In this document: piece by piece, positions 1-8,198 of the stretch | How the letters are laid out: each line of letters opens with the position of its first letter | Numbering within the stretch: position 1 is the first letter of the stretch | Assembly: GCA_963762205.1 (NCBI GenBank) | Contig: CAVXJZ010000003.1 | Location: forward strand, 62,001-126,000 | Length of the DNA stretch: 64,000 bases | Direction of reading: 5' to 3' | Origin: VRUE01 sp963762205 | Lineage (GTDB): Bacteria > Actinomycetota > Thermoleophilia > Solirubrobacterales > 70-9 | Position numbers and translations under genes: made by a program | The notes under the pieces: generated by a model | Seen by the model: only the letters and a program-made list of their open reading frames with translations | Told to the model about the DNA's origin: nothing | Databases searched by the model: none

Positions 1-1075
1 TGGTCCCGTGGCGGTGGTTGACGACCGCGACCAGCGCCTCGATCCGTTCCAGGTACTCGGCGTACTCGGGCACGTCCTGGCGCGAGGGCTGCAGATGGGC
101 GATGAACGTCACCTGCTCGCGGAACTCCGGGTGCTGTGTGAGAAAGGTGTCGAACGCGGTGAAGCCGCGCAGGACGTTCTTGGAGAGGTCGGCGCGATCG
201 ACGCGGATGATCAGGTGCTTGCGCCGCCGCTCGAGCACCTCGCGCTCGGCCTCCGCCACCTGCGGCGACTCCTCGGCGACCCGCCGCAGCCGCTCGGCGT
301 CGATCCCCAGCGGATAGGCGCGGCAGAGGGTCTGGCCGCCGGCGTGGGTGACCAGGGCGCGGTCGTAGTCGACATCGACCTCGAGCAGTTCGTCGCAGCA
401 GCGGATGAAGTTGATGCAGTAGGCGTGGGTGTGGAAGCCGATGATGTCGTTGGCGAGCATGCCCCGGAAGATCGCCTCGCGGATCCGGCCCGGCAGCACG
501 CGCCAGCTGTCGGGCTGGGACCAGGGGATGTGCACGAAGTGATGGAGGAAGGCGTCCGGGCGCTCGGCGCGGATCATCGCCGGCGCCGTGTAGAGGTGGT
601 AGTCGTGGAGCATCACAAGCGGCCGCTCGCGCTCCGCGATCTGGCCGAGCACGGCGGCGGCGACGTCGCGGTTGACCTCCTGATAGCCGAAGTCCCAGGC
701 GTCGAGCTCCTGCCGGCGGATGTCGGGCGCGTTGGAGAGGTCCCAGAGGTAGTGCTGGATGAACCAGAGGATCGGGTTCGCGATCACGTTGTAGAAGCGG
801 TCGTAGGCCTCCGCGTCGCTGCCGACCATCAGCACCCGGTACTCGATCCCGTCGATCGCGATCTCGACCGGCCCCCCGCGCTCCGCGGAGACCGCCTCGT
901 CCTCCGGGGTCATCGCCGACGCGATCCAGAGCGCGTCGCGGTGGGAGACGAGGCCCGAGAGGGCCGTGACCAGCCCGCCGCCGCCGCGCCGCACGGTGCG
1001 CTCGCCCCCCTTCGCCCGCTCGAACTGCGCCGGACCGCGGTTGGAGACGATGATCAGCGGATCGGAGTCGTACAT
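1..1075 (-). CDS. otsA: Trehalose-6-phosphate synthase (GT20), C-terminus cut by window edge
   Basis: Transfers glucose from a nucleotide-glucose donor to glucose-6-phosphate to give trehalose-6-phosphate in the cytoplasm. The reading frame opens with ATG at 1075 (MYDSDPLIIVSNRGP) and stays open to base 1, so about 358 residues are visible. GT20 landmarks are present: SNRGP near residue 11, a glycine-rich RRGGGGLVTALSG stretch near 30, LHDYHLY followed by HFVHIPWSQP in the middle, and NDIIGFHTH further on. The family is usually 450-500 residues, so the last quarter lies outside the window. It begins 30 bases after treT on the same strand, so the two trehalose genes are probably co-transcribed. 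No strong ribosome binding site is visible. Family assignment is firm; the exact donor is not shown by the sequence. Confidence 0.9.
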   Translation of the reverse strand, partial: MYDSDPLIIVSNRGPAQFERAKGGERTVRRGGGGLVTALSGLVSHRDALWIASAMTPEDEAVSAERGGPVEIAIDGIEYRVLMVGSDAEAYDRFYNVIANPILWFIQHYLWDLSNAPDIRRQELDAWDFGYQEVNRDVAAAVLGQIAERERPLVMLHDYHLYTAPAMIRAERPDAFLHHFVHIPWSQPDSWRVLPGRIREAIFRGMLANDIIGFHTHAYCINFIRCCDELLEVDVDYDRALVTHAGGQTLCRAYPLGIDAERLRRVAEESPQVAEAEREVLERRRKHLIIRVDRADLSKNVLRGFTAFDTFLTQHPEFREQVTFIAHLQPSRQDVPEYAEYLERIEALVAVVNHRHGT

Positions 1076-1105
1076 CCCGATGAGCCTACCCCGACCGCTT
1101 CGCCC

Positions 1106-2344
1106 CTACCTGTCCAGGTCGGCGATCAGCTCGAGCCAGTCGCGCAGGAGGCGCGGCGAGAGGAACTCGCGCCGCGCGTGTTCCTTGCCGGCCCGGCCCA
1201 GCCGCTTGCCCAGCTCGGGGTCCGCGAGGATCTCGACGCAGCGCCGTGCGCACTCGGCCGACGAGTCGACCAGATAGCCGCTCTCGCCGTCGTCGATCTG
1301 CAGCGGGATCCCGCCGACGTTGCCGGCGACCGTCGGCCGCCCCTTCCAGAGCGCCTCGGTCACGGTCAGCCCGAACCCCTCGCGGATCGACTTCTGCAGG
1401 CAGACGTCCGACTGCGACTGGAAGGCGTTGACCTCGATCGCGCCGACGTTGTTGAGGTTGTTGAGGATCTTGATGTCGGGGTCGCCGTCCGCGTATTCGA
1501 AGGTCTTCTGGAAGAACTCCCAGCCCTCGGGGTCGTCGGTGGCCATCGACCCGACCAGTGCGAGCTGCGCCTCGGGCACCTCCGCGGTGACGTCCCGGTA
1601 GGCATCGATCACCCCCATCGGGTCCTTCCAGGGGTCGAAGCGCGAGACCTGTGTGATCAGCGGCCGGTCGACGTCGATCCCGAACTGGTCGCAGACGAAG
1701 GCCGCGTCGTCCGGGGAGAAGGCCATGTTCTTCGGCGAGAGCGGGTCGATCGCCGGAGGGATGATCCGCACGCCCCCGTTGCCGTTCATGCCGGAGGGAA
1801 CGTAGGCGGGCATGTGCCAGACGGTCGCGTCGTACTCCTCGATCAGCGGCTGCAGGCGCGCGATCGGGGCCGGGTTGGGCTCGGAGAGGTCGATGTGGCA
1901 GCGCCAGATCCAGTTGCGGCCCCTGTCCTGCGCGCCGCGACGCAGGCCGATCGGCTGGGGGTCGTGGACGATGATCGTGTCCCACTCGCCCTGCAGCCCG
2001 TCGGCGTTGATCTCGTTGATCTCGTCGAAGACCCGCCACTGCTCCTCGCTGAGCGTCTCGTCGGCCCCCTGCAGGGAGTTGTGCAGGAGCTTGGTCGCGT
2101 TGAAGAACTCCTCCTTGCCGAAGATCACGTGCCAGTGGGCGTCGAGGCCGACGTCGCGCATCAGGGGCACGATCGTGTAGAGGATCTCCGAGACGCCGCC
2201 GCCGAACGCGGTCGCGCTGACGTGCAGGACGCGCTGCCCCTCGATCGACTTCGCCTGCTCGCGAATCCGTTCCGCGAGCTCCTTTCCGACGATATGGGTG
2301 TAGTCGGAGAGCGACTTGTGGCCGACGGGGACTTCCTGAAGCAT
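1106..2344 (-). CDS. treT: Trehalose synthase TreT-like glycosyltransferase (GT4)
   Basis: A 412-residue GT4 retaining glycosyltransferase resembling TreT, which joins a nucleoside-diphosphate glucose to glucose to make trehalose in one step. The N-terminal half has VLHVSATAFGGGVSEIL (glycine loop of the GT-B fold) and IIVHDPQP. The C-terminal half has EGFGLTVTEALWKG, the E-x7-E nucleotide-sugar motif of GT4, around residue 320, then AGNVGGIPLQI. It is followed 30 bases later by otsA on the same strand, which supports a role in trehalose or osmoprotectant synthesis. The start ATG at 2344 is preceded by TAGAAC and no Shine-Dalgarno sequence. A generic GT4 enzyme is the alternative, but the trehalose context and sequence style favour TreT. 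Confidence 0.85.
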   Translation of the reverse strand: MLQEVPVGHKSLSDYTHIVGKELAERIREQAKSIEGQRVLHVSATAFGGGVSEILYTIVPLMRDVGLDAHWHVIFGKEEFFNATKLLHNSLQGADETLSEEQWRVFDEINEINADGLQGEWDTIIVHDPQPIGLRRGAQDRGRNWIWRCHIDLSEPNPAPIARLQPLIEEYDATVWHMPAYVPSGMNGNGGVRIIPPAIDPLSPKNMAFSPDDAAFVCDQFGIDVDRPLITQVSRFDPWKDPMGVIDAYRDVTAEVPEAQLALVGSMATDDPEGWEFFQKTFEYADGDPDIKILNNLNNVGAIEVNAFQSQSDVCLQKSIREGFGLTVTEALWKGRPTVAGNVGGIPLQIDDGESGYLVDSSAECARRCVEILADPELGKRLGRAGKEHARREFLSPRLLRDWLELIADLDR

Positions 2345-2393
2345 CGGGGAGTTCTACAGGTCGCGGCGGTTAGAGGGCCGGACGCCGGGTGGC

Positions 2394-3545
2394 TCAGCGT
2401 TCGGGGATGCTCCCCGGGCGGCGGCCGAGCGTGACGTCGACGTCCTTGCGGTCGCCGTCGTGGAGGATCTCGAGCGTGACGACGTCGCCGGGCCGATAGG
2501 AGGAGACGATGCGGGCGAGGTCTTCGGGGCGCAGCACCTTACGGCCCTCGACCGAGAGGATGACGTCGCCGCCGCTGGTGACCGGGAACCCCTGGAAGCG
2601 GATTTTCCCGTCGCCGCCCTGCAACCCCGCCCTATCCGCCGGCCCGTCGGGGACGACTTCGGCCAGCAGCCCCCCGTAGCCGACATCGAGGTCGAGCTCC
2701 TCGGCGAGCTGCGGGTACAGCGCCTGCGTGGAGACGCCGATGTAGGCGTAGCTGACCTTGCCGTCGTCTTCGAGCTGCGCCACCGACCGTCGCACCGCGG
2801 AGACCGGGATCGCGAACCCGACCCCGTCGTGCGAGCCGGTTTCGGTCTGGATCTGCTGGTTGATGCCGACGACCCTGGCGTTGCCGTCGAGCAGCGGGCC
2901 GCCCGAGTTGCCGGGGTTGATCGAGGCGTCGGTCTGGATCGCGCCCTCGATCTGGAATTCGGTCAGCGAGTCCACCGAGCGGTCGGTCGCCGAGACGATC
3001 CCCACCGAGAGCGAGTGCTGCTCGCCGAAGGGGCTGCCGATCGCCGCCACCGGCTGGCCGACGACGAGGTCGCTGTCGTCGCCGAGCGCCAGCGGGTGCA
3101 GGTCGAGCCCGTCGGGCTCGACCTCGATCAGGGCGACGTCGGCGAACGGGTCGAAGCCGACGACCTTGGCCGAGACGACATTGCGGTCGGGGAACTCGAC
3201 GTAGACCGACTTCGCCCGCTGCCGCTCGCCGCCGGCGGTCGGGTCCTCGGTGACGACGTGGGCGTTGGTCACGATCCTGCCGTCCTTGTCGAGGACGAAG
3301 CCGGAGCCCTCGGCGGCGCCGGCCTCGTAGATCGAGCGCACGGTGACGACCCCCGGCGCGGCCTCGGCATAGACCTGGGCCGGGTTGAAGGAGTCGCCCG
3401 AGGTCTGCACGATCACCCGCTTCGGGGCTTGGGCGACCGTCGACGTCGTCCCGCCGGCGGAGTCGTCGTTGCCTATGCCGCCCCCGCAGCCGGCGAGGAG
3501 GCCCAGCGCCAGCAGCGCTGCGACCAGGCCGGTTGGCACCCTCAC
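2394..3545 (-). CDS. HtrA/DegP-type serine protease, lipoprotein, with PDZ domain
   Basis: A 383-residue cell-envelope serine endoprotease of the HtrA/DegP/PepD family. The N-terminus is a lipoprotein signal ending in LLAGC, so Cys20 is the predicted lipidation site. The trypsin-like domain carries the full triad: His96 (TNAHVV), Asp136 (FADVALIEV) and Ser214 (NPGNSGGP). A PDZ domain fills roughly residues 285-375 (VVPDGPADRAGLQGGD). It is the last gene of a three-gene operon; its start overlaps the histidine-kinase stop by 4 bases, so expression is translationally coupled to the two-component system. By analogy with known HtrA-linked systems it may degrade or sense misfolded secreted proteins (inference). 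The active-site residues are intact. Confidence 0.92.
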   Translation of the reverse strand: MRVPTGLVAALLALGLLAGCGGGIGNDDSAGGTTSTVAQAPKRVIVQTSGDSFNPAQVYAEAAPGVVTVRSIYEAGAAEGSGFVLDKDGRIVTNAHVVTEDPTAGGERQRAKSVYVEFPDRNVVSAKVVGFDPFADVALIEVEPDGLDLHPLALGDDSDLVVGQPVAAIGSPFGEQHSLSVGIVSATDRSVDSLTEFQIEGAIQTDASINPGNSGGPLLDGNARVVGINQQIQTETGSHDGVGFAIPVSAVRRSVAQLEDDGKVSYAYIGVSTQALYPQLAEELDLDVGYGGLLAEVVPDGPADRAGLQGGDGKIRFQGFPVTSGGDVILSVEGRKVLRPEDLARIVSSYRPGDVVTLEILHDGDRKDVDVTLGRRPGSIPER

Positions 3546-4591
3546 GCGTGCGCCTCTGTTCTCTGCGCCTGCGCGGTCGGGGGCATCTCGGCCGGCGGCA
3601 GGTCAAGGGTGAAGGCCGTGAAGCGTTTGTTCGAGGTGATCGAGATCCTGCCCCTCATCCGCTGGGCGAGCTCACGGGCGATCGCCAGGCCGAGCCCGGA
3701 GCCGTCCCCGGTTTCCGCCGTGTAGAAGCGCTCGAAGATCCGCCCCTGCGCGCGCTGCGGGATGCCCGGCCCTTCATCGGAGACGGTCAGCTCGACGCGG
3801 TGGTTGACGGAGTTGGCTGTCACGGTCACCTTGGTCCCCTCGGGCGTGTGGGTGAGGGCGTTGTCGAGCAGGATACGGGTGATCTGACGCACCCGCTCGG
3901 GGTCGGCCCGGGCGACCACCGGGCGGCTCGGGCGTCGCAGCTCCAGGCGCGAGCCGTGCAGGTCGGCGCGCGGGCCGAACTCGAGGGCGACGTCGCGCAC
4001 CAGGGCGCTGAGGTCGACCGAGTCCGCTTTGACGATGATCGCGCCGGCGTCGAGTTGGGAGAGGTCGAGCAGGTCGGTCGTCAGCTTCGTCAGGCGCTCG
4101 ATCTGCTCCCGCATCGTGTGCACGAACTCGGCCCGCTCCTCCGGGCTCGGGTCCTCGTCCTCGAGCAGCTCGACGAAGCCGCCGAGGCTGAAGATCGGCG
4201 TGCGCAGCTCGTGCGAGGCATTCGCGACGAACTGTTTGCGGGCGCCGTCGAGCTCGGCCAGGCGGCGCTGCATTTCGTTGAAGGTGCGGGCGAGCTTGCC
4301 GAGCTGGCCCGAGGTGTCGACAGGGATGCGGGTCCCGAAGTCCCCGTCGGCGATCTTGCGCGCGGCCTGCTCGAGGCGGGTGATCCTCCGGCCCACCACC
4401 CTGGCGCTGTAGTAGCCGATCGCGAAGGCGGCGAGCATGGCCAGGATGCCGCCGACGACGATCTCGTGCCTGGCCCCTGAGTCGCCCTGGACGACGACGA
4501 CCCAGACGTAGATGATGACCGTGCTGGTCAGGCCGATTGCCAGGGAAGTCCTGGTCATCCTCCCCCGCAGCGTCGCCCGCAAGCTCGTCAT
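3542..4591 (-). CDS. Membrane sensor histidine kinase
   Basis: A 349-residue two-component sensor kinase. Two hydrophobic segments (about residues 16-35 and 43-64) are separated by a very short loop, so little is exposed outside the membrane. A HAMP domain follows (about 65-115), then the HisKA dimerisation helix with phospho-acceptor His127 in ASHELRTPIF. The ATPase domain has the N box (LLDNALTHTPEG), G1 (DEGPGIP) and G2 (GSGLGLAI). The gene overlaps the upstream response regulator and the downstream HtrA protease by 4 bases each (ATGA type). The short extracytoplasmic loop suggests intramembrane or partner-dependent sensing of envelope stress (inference). Confidence 0.92.
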   Translation of the reverse strand: MTSLRATLRGRMTRTSLAIGLTSTVIIYVWVVVVQGDSGARHEIVVGGILAMLAAFAIGYYSARVVGRRITRLEQAARKIADGDFGTRIPVDTSGQLGKLARTFNEMQRRLAELDGARKQFVANASHELRTPIFSLGGFVELLEDEDPSPEERAEFVHTMREQIERLTKLTTDLLDLSQLDAGAIIVKADSVDLSALVRDVALEFGPRADLHGSRLELRRPSRPVVARADPERVRQITRILLDNALTHTPEGTKVTVTANSVNHRVELTVSDEGPGIPQRAQGRIFERFYTAETGDGSGLGLAIARELAQRMRGRISITSNKRFTAFTLDLPPAEMPPTAQAQRTEAHA

Positions 4592-5283
4592 TCGTTGAAG
4601 CGGTAGCCGACGCCGCGCACCGTGAAAAGGAACTCGGGCTTTTTCGGCTCGCTCTCGAGCTTCTCCCTCAGGTGGCGGATATGGACGTCGACCGTTCGCG
4701 GGTCGCGGTACTCCGAGTCCCCCCAGACGTGCTCGAGCAGGGTCTCGCGGCTGAGCACCCGCCCGGGGGAGCGGGCCAGCGCCCCGAGGATCTCGAACTC
4801 GACGTAGGTGAGCCGGACCTCCCTGCCGCGCAGGGTGATGACGCGACGGCCGAAGTCGATCTTCAGGTCGCCTCGCTCGATCGACTCCTCCTCGGGGGCG
4901 GGGCCGACCATCCTCGAGCGTCGCAGGGCCGCCTTCACCCGGCTGCGGAACTCGCGCATCGAGAACGGCTTGGTGATGTAGTCGTCGGCGCCGACCTCGA
5001 GGCCGGCGACCTTGTCGGTCTCGCTGCCCTTCGCGGTGAGCATGATGATCGGAACCTGGCTGCGCGAGCGCAGTTGCCGGCAGACCTCGACCCCGTCCAG
5101 CTTCGGCAGCATCAGGTCGAGGATGACGAGATCGAAGCGTGCCTCTGCGAAGCGCTCGAGAGCCTCGCCGCCGTCCTGGGCCCCGGTGACGTGGTAGCCG
5201 TCCTTGCGCAACGGATAGCTGAGCAGGGTCTGGATCGACTGCTCGTCGTCGACCAGGAGTATGCGCGCCGACCCGTTTGGCAT
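4588..5283 (-). CDS. OmpR/PhoB-family response regulator
   Basis: A 231-residue DNA-binding response regulator. The receiver domain (about 1-120) has the acidic pair Asp12-Asp13, phospho-acceptor Asp56 (LVILDLMLP) and the conserved LTAKG lysine. The C-terminal winged helix (about 140-229) has LTYVEFEILGALARSPGRV and VDVHIRHLREKLE, typical of OmpR/PhoB. First gene of the operon with the histidine kinase and HtrA protease. The ATG at 5283 lies 8 bases after TACCCT with no Shine-Dalgarno sequence, which suggests a leaderless message and fixes the start. Confidence 0.93.
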   Translation of the reverse strand: MPNGSARILLVDDEQSIQTLLSYPLRKDGYHVTGAQDGGEALERFAEARFDLVILDLMLPKLDGVEVCRQLRSRSQVPIIMLTAKGSETDKVAGLEVGADDYITKPFSMREFRSRVKAALRRSRMVGPAPEEESIERGDLKIDFGRRVITLRGREVRLTYVEFEILGALARSPGRVLSRETLLEHVWGDSEYRDPRTVDVHIRHLREKLESEPKKPEFLFTVRGVGYRFNE

Positions 5284-5291
5284 CCGGTCAA

Positions 5292-5297
5292 AGGGTA
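5292..5297 (-). promoter_or_regulatory. Candidate -10 element for the response regulator operon
   Basis: TACCCT on the minus strand, 8 bases before the ATG of the response regulator. This spacing places the transcription start at or next to the ATG. No Shine-Dalgarno sequence is present; a -35 element is not clear. Confidence 0.4.
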
Positions 5298-5404
5298 ATC
5301 CCCTGCAGATGGCGCACGCATGGCGGTCCGCCCGATCGCCCCGTTGGACAAATGTGCGACTACCCAGAACTCAGGATCCCGGCCCGCGAGCCGATAGGAA
5401 AGGC

Positions 5405-5587
5405 ATGCAGCTGGAATGGCTCAAGTCCCTTGTCGAGACCGGCAAATACCGGCCCCAGCCGGCGCTGGTCGCCGAGGCCATGCTCAGGCGCCGGGGCGTG
5501 CGCGAACTGCTGGCCGAGGAACAGCAGGCGATCAACCCAGTTGGTCGAAGCCGGTCGGCTCGACCACCCGGTTCCCGGGCAGCCTGA
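5405..5587 (+). CDS. Small FlgM-like (anti-sigma-28 C-terminal-like) protein
   Basis: A 60-residue ORF starting MQLEWLKSLVETGKYRPQ and containing PALVAEAMLRRRGVRELL. The pattern of a short helix, G-K/R-Y-x-P and then VAEAMLRR resembles the C-terminal sigma-binding part of FlgM-type anti-sigma factors (weak, by-eye similarity). AGGAAAGG lies just before the ATG. Its last 56 bases overlap the 3' end of thiL on the other strand, and the tail after residue 45 (Arg/Ser/Pro-rich) looks non-functional. No flagellar gene is in the window. It could be a stand-alone sigma-binding peptide, a remnant, or chance. Confidence 0.4.
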   Translation: MQLEWLKSLVETGKYRPQPALVAEAMLRRRGVRELLAEEQQAINPVGRSRSARPPGSRAA

Positions 5588-6503
5588 TCTCGACCCCCTC
5601 GCCGCCGACGACCTCGCCGATCCGGGTCACCGCCACGCCGCAGGCCTCGGCCAGCCTCGCGAGATCCAGCCCCGCCGAGGGGAGCGTCGCCAGCAGCTCG
5701 TAGTCCTCGCCCCCGGTCGCGGCGACGCGCAACGGATCGCGGCCCGCCGCGCCGGCGACCTCGGCGACGCCGGTGGCGATCGGCAGCGCCTCCGCGTCGA
5801 TCCGCAGGCCGACGCCGGCGGCCTCGGCGATGTGCCCGGCATCGCCGCCGAGACCGTCGCTGATGTCGATCATCGCCGTCGCCCCGGCCGCCGCCAGCGC
5901 GCGGCCGGCGGCCAGGCGGGGCACGGGCTCGAGCTGGCGGCGGCGCAGGGCCTCGATCATGGGCCTCGGGAGCTCGACCCCCCCGATCTCGTCGAGGAGC
6001 AGGGCGGCCGCCGCGCCTCCGAGCTCGCCGGTGACGACCAGCGCGTCGCCGGGCTGCGCCCCGTCGCGGCCGACGAACTCGTCGGCCGACCGCGCGTGGC
6101 CGACGACGGTGACCGCGAATGCCAGCGAGGGCCCGCGCGTGACGTCGCCACCGGCGAGCGTCGTGCCGGTGGCCGCGGCGAGCTCGGCCATCCCGTCGAG
6201 CGCCTCCAGGCACCCCTCCTCGTCGAGGTCGGGGGGGACGGTGAGGACCACATAGGCCTCGCCCGGCTCGGCACCCATCGCGGCGAGGTCGGAGAGGGCG
6301 GAGGCGAGGGCCTTGGCCCCGATCTGAGCCAGGCCGCCCCGGGCGCGGCTGAAGTGGACCCCCTCGACCAGGGCATCCACGGACGTCGCGGTCGCCCCGC
6401 CGGGCACGGTCACGGCCGCGTCGTCGCCGGGGCCGATGCGAACCCGGCCCTCGGGTGGGCGCAGGCGCTCCCGCACCCGCGCCAAGAGCTCGAACTCACC
6501 CAT
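5532..6503 (-). CDS. thiL: Thiamine-monophosphate kinase
   Basis: Phosphorylates thiamine monophosphate to thiamine diphosphate with ATP, the last step of cofactor synthesis. The 323-residue protein shows the PurM/ThiL fold signatures: IGPGDDAAV near the N-terminus, VDALVEGVHFS (metal/ATP-binding Asp), LAGGDVTRGP, MIDISDGLGGD and ATGGEDYELLATLP. I chose the ATG at 6503, which has AGGAG four bases upstream; a second ATG directly before it and a longer upstream extension are less likely. The gene is divergent from the membrane protein at 6569. Length and motifs are normal. Confidence 0.93.
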   Translation of the reverse strand: MGEFELLARVRERLRPPEGRVRIGPGDDAAVTVPGGATATSVDALVEGVHFSRARGGLAQIGAKALASALSDLAAMGAEPGEAYVVLTVPPDLDEEGCLEALDGMAELAAATGTTLAGGDVTRGPSLAFAVTVVGHARSADEFVGRDGAQPGDALVVTGELGGAAAALLLDEIGGVELPRPMIEALRRRQLEPVPRLAAGRALAAAGATAMIDISDGLGGDAGHIAEAAGVGLRIDAEALPIATGVAEVAGAAGRDPLRVAATGGEDYELLATLPSAGLDLARLAEACGVAVTRIGEVVGGEGVEIRLPGNRVVEPTGFDQLG

Positions 6504-6568
6504 CATTCTCCTCGCGCTTTGCCGATCGGGGCATTGTCGCCCCTGATTCTCACTAAGGTGCGGAGTCC

Positions 6569-7621
6569 GTGGGATCCCGTCCGCCACTCCTGCACCGAAT
6601 CGGCGAGGCAGGCGCCCGGGTCGGCACCCGGCCGCCGCGCAGCAAGCGGGTGCAGCTCGCCCTCCAGCTCGGCGTCGCGCTGTTGATATTCGGCTTCCTG
6701 GTGCTGACCGTCGTCAGCCAGTGGTCGGAGATCCAGGACAAGGGCGTGCATTTCCACGTGCTCTGGCTGATCCCGGCCTTCCTCGCGCTACCGCTCTTCT
6801 ACGTCTTCGGCGCCCTCGGCTGGGATCTGATCCTGCGCGGCCTCGGCCACCGGGTGGGAGTCGGCCAGGCGCAGGTGGCCTGGGGGCAGCCGATCCTCGC
6901 CCGCTATGTCCCGGGCAGCGTCCTCTACGTGCTCGGCAGGGTGCTCCTCTCCGAGCGCCTCGGCGTGCCCCGGCGGACCACGGTCGCCAGCATCGTCTAC
7001 GAACAGGCGATCTCGGCGACCTCGGCGATCGTCTTCTCCGCCTATTTCCTGATCATCCACCCGGACCTGGAGGGGCAGCCGCTGCGCTTCGCGGTCCTGC
7101 TGCTGATCCCACTGGCGGTCACGCTTCTGCACCCGAAGGTGTTCGCGCCCCTCGCCAACCGCCTGCTCGGGGCCTTCGGCCGCGAGCCCCTGCCCGCCGT
7201 GATCTCGGCCCGAGAGGTGATCGGCCTGCTCGCCTTCTACCTGCTCAACTGGGGAGTGATCACGATCGGCACCTACTGCGTCGCCCGCTCGGTCAGCGAC
7301 GTGCCGGTCGACGAGATGCTCACGGTCGGGTCGGCTCAGGCGCTCGGATATGTGGCCGCGTTGGCGACCCTCGTGGCGCCCGCCGGTCTCGGCATCCGCG
7401 ATGCGGTCTTCGCCTGGGCCGTGAAGGGCGCAGTTCCCGGCGGCAGCTTCGCGATCGGGTCGCTGATCGCGATTGCCGTGCGCGGTGTGCTGACCGTGGT
7501 CGAGGTGGTCTTCGCCGCGGCGGTGACCATGCTCGGACGCCGCCAGGGCTGGAGCATCCACACCGGCGTCCTTCACCCCTCCCCGGAGGAGGAAGCAGCG
7601 GGCACGACCCCCGGCGGCTGA
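6569..7621 (+). CDS. Lysylphosphatidylglycerol-synthase-TM / UPF0104-type flippase-like membrane protein
   Basis: A 350-residue polytopic membrane protein, about eight hydrophobic segments (first at about 32-50, VALLIFGFLVLTVVS). The middle has RYVPGSVLYVLGR and the C-terminal half GLGIRDAVFAWAV, which fit the LPG_synthase_TM / UPF0104 family (flippase domain of MprF and AglD-like proteins). Members move or modify lipid-linked substrates in the cytoplasmic membrane; the substrate here is unknown. The GTG start at 6569 follows TAAGGT and GGAG. The C-terminal tail is cytoplasmic and acidic (PSPEEEAAG). Divergent from thiL. Confidence 0.8.
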   Translation: MGSRPPLLHRIGEAGARVGTRPPRSKRVQLALQLGVALLIFGFLVLTVVSQWSEIQDKGVHFHVLWLIPAFLALPLFYVFGALGWDLILRGLGHRVGVGQAQVAWGQPILARYVPGSVLYVLGRVLLSERLGVPRRTTVASIVYEQAISATSAIVFSAYFLIIHPDLEGQPLRFAVLLLIPLAVTLLHPKVFAPLANRLLGAFGREPLPAVISAREVIGLLAFYLLNWGVITIGTYCVARSVSDVPVDEMLTVGSAQALGYVAALATLVAPAGLGIRDAVFAWAVKGAVPGGSFAIGSLIAIAVRGVLTVVEVVFAAAVTMLGRRQGWSIHTGVLHPSPEEEAAGTTPGG

Positions 7622-7656
7622 GGGGAGAGGGCCGGAGGGCCTGGACTTAGCCCGTC

Positions 7657-8092
7657 ATGGGGTCCCTGCGAGTTCGGTGGTCTTCGGTTGCAAGATGGGT
7701 CGGCGCCGGGGTCGCGGCGCTGCTCGCCGTGCAGGCCCTCGCACCGCTGCTGCGCCCATCGGACCCGCCCCCTTTGGCCGCCGACATCGGGCTTCCCCGT
7801 CCGCACCGGGCGACGAGTGAGGCCAAGGCCATGGCCCCGGCCTCACCGCCGCTCAATCGGGCCGCGATCTCGCCGGCCCGTGCGGTGGCGGCCCCCTCGC
7901 CCGGGCGAGGGGGCACCGTCCGCCGCCGGTCGACGGGCCGAAAACCGACGCATCGCGTCGGGAGCCGGCCGATCGGCGAAGAGCCCGCGATGGCGGGCGC
8001 CCTCCTCCGGCCGCCCACGCCGGCCCCCCACCCTGCCCGCCGGGCCACCGCCCGCCCCTGGCGACGGGTCGGAGGAGTTCGCGCCTCACTGA
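7657..8092 (+). CDS. Small single-pass membrane protein, probably frameshifted
   Basis: Starts MGSLRVRWSSVARWVG, then one hydrophobic helix (about residues 14-32), then LLRPSDPPPLAADIGLP, a Pro-rich linker. After about residue 60 the starting frame turns into low-complexity Arg/Ala/Pro sequence and runs on to 8232 across the start of rpsF. The neighbouring frame ends at 8092 with GDGSEEFAPH, which looks more like a natural C-terminus. I read this as one membrane-anchored protein with an indel, ending at 8092. Function unknown. Bases 8093-8198 hold only the rpsF promoter region. Confidence 0.4.
7892..7913. repeat. Perfect 22-bp palindrome
   Basis: An uninterrupted inverted repeat of CCCCCTCGCCC with its complement. 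It lies inside the doubtful part of the small membrane-protein gene. It could form a GC-rich hairpin, but no U-tract follows. Function unknown. Confidence 0.5.
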
Positions 8093-8181
8093 CAGGCGCG
8101 CCGCCTCCTCTGCTCCCGGGCGGGCGCGCTCGTCACACCCGGAGTCCTCGCGCCCACCCTCCCGCGTCGGGGGCGGCTAGC

Positions 8182-8187
8182 TATAGT
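8182..8187 (+). promoter_or_regulatory. Candidate -10 element for the rpsF-ssb-rpsR-rplI operon
   Basis: TATAGT lies 11 bases before the TTG start of rpsF. Transcription would begin about 4 bases before the start codon, a nearly leaderless message. The -35 region is weak. Confidence 0.45.
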
Positions 8188-8198
8188 CCTACGCCGTT

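Noticed and set aside
8..2434. 808-codon open frame on the plus strand opposite otsA and treT
   Set aside because: GC-rich shadow frame; the opposite strand has two well-recognised enzymes and the plus-strand product is low-complexity Arg/Asp/Val.
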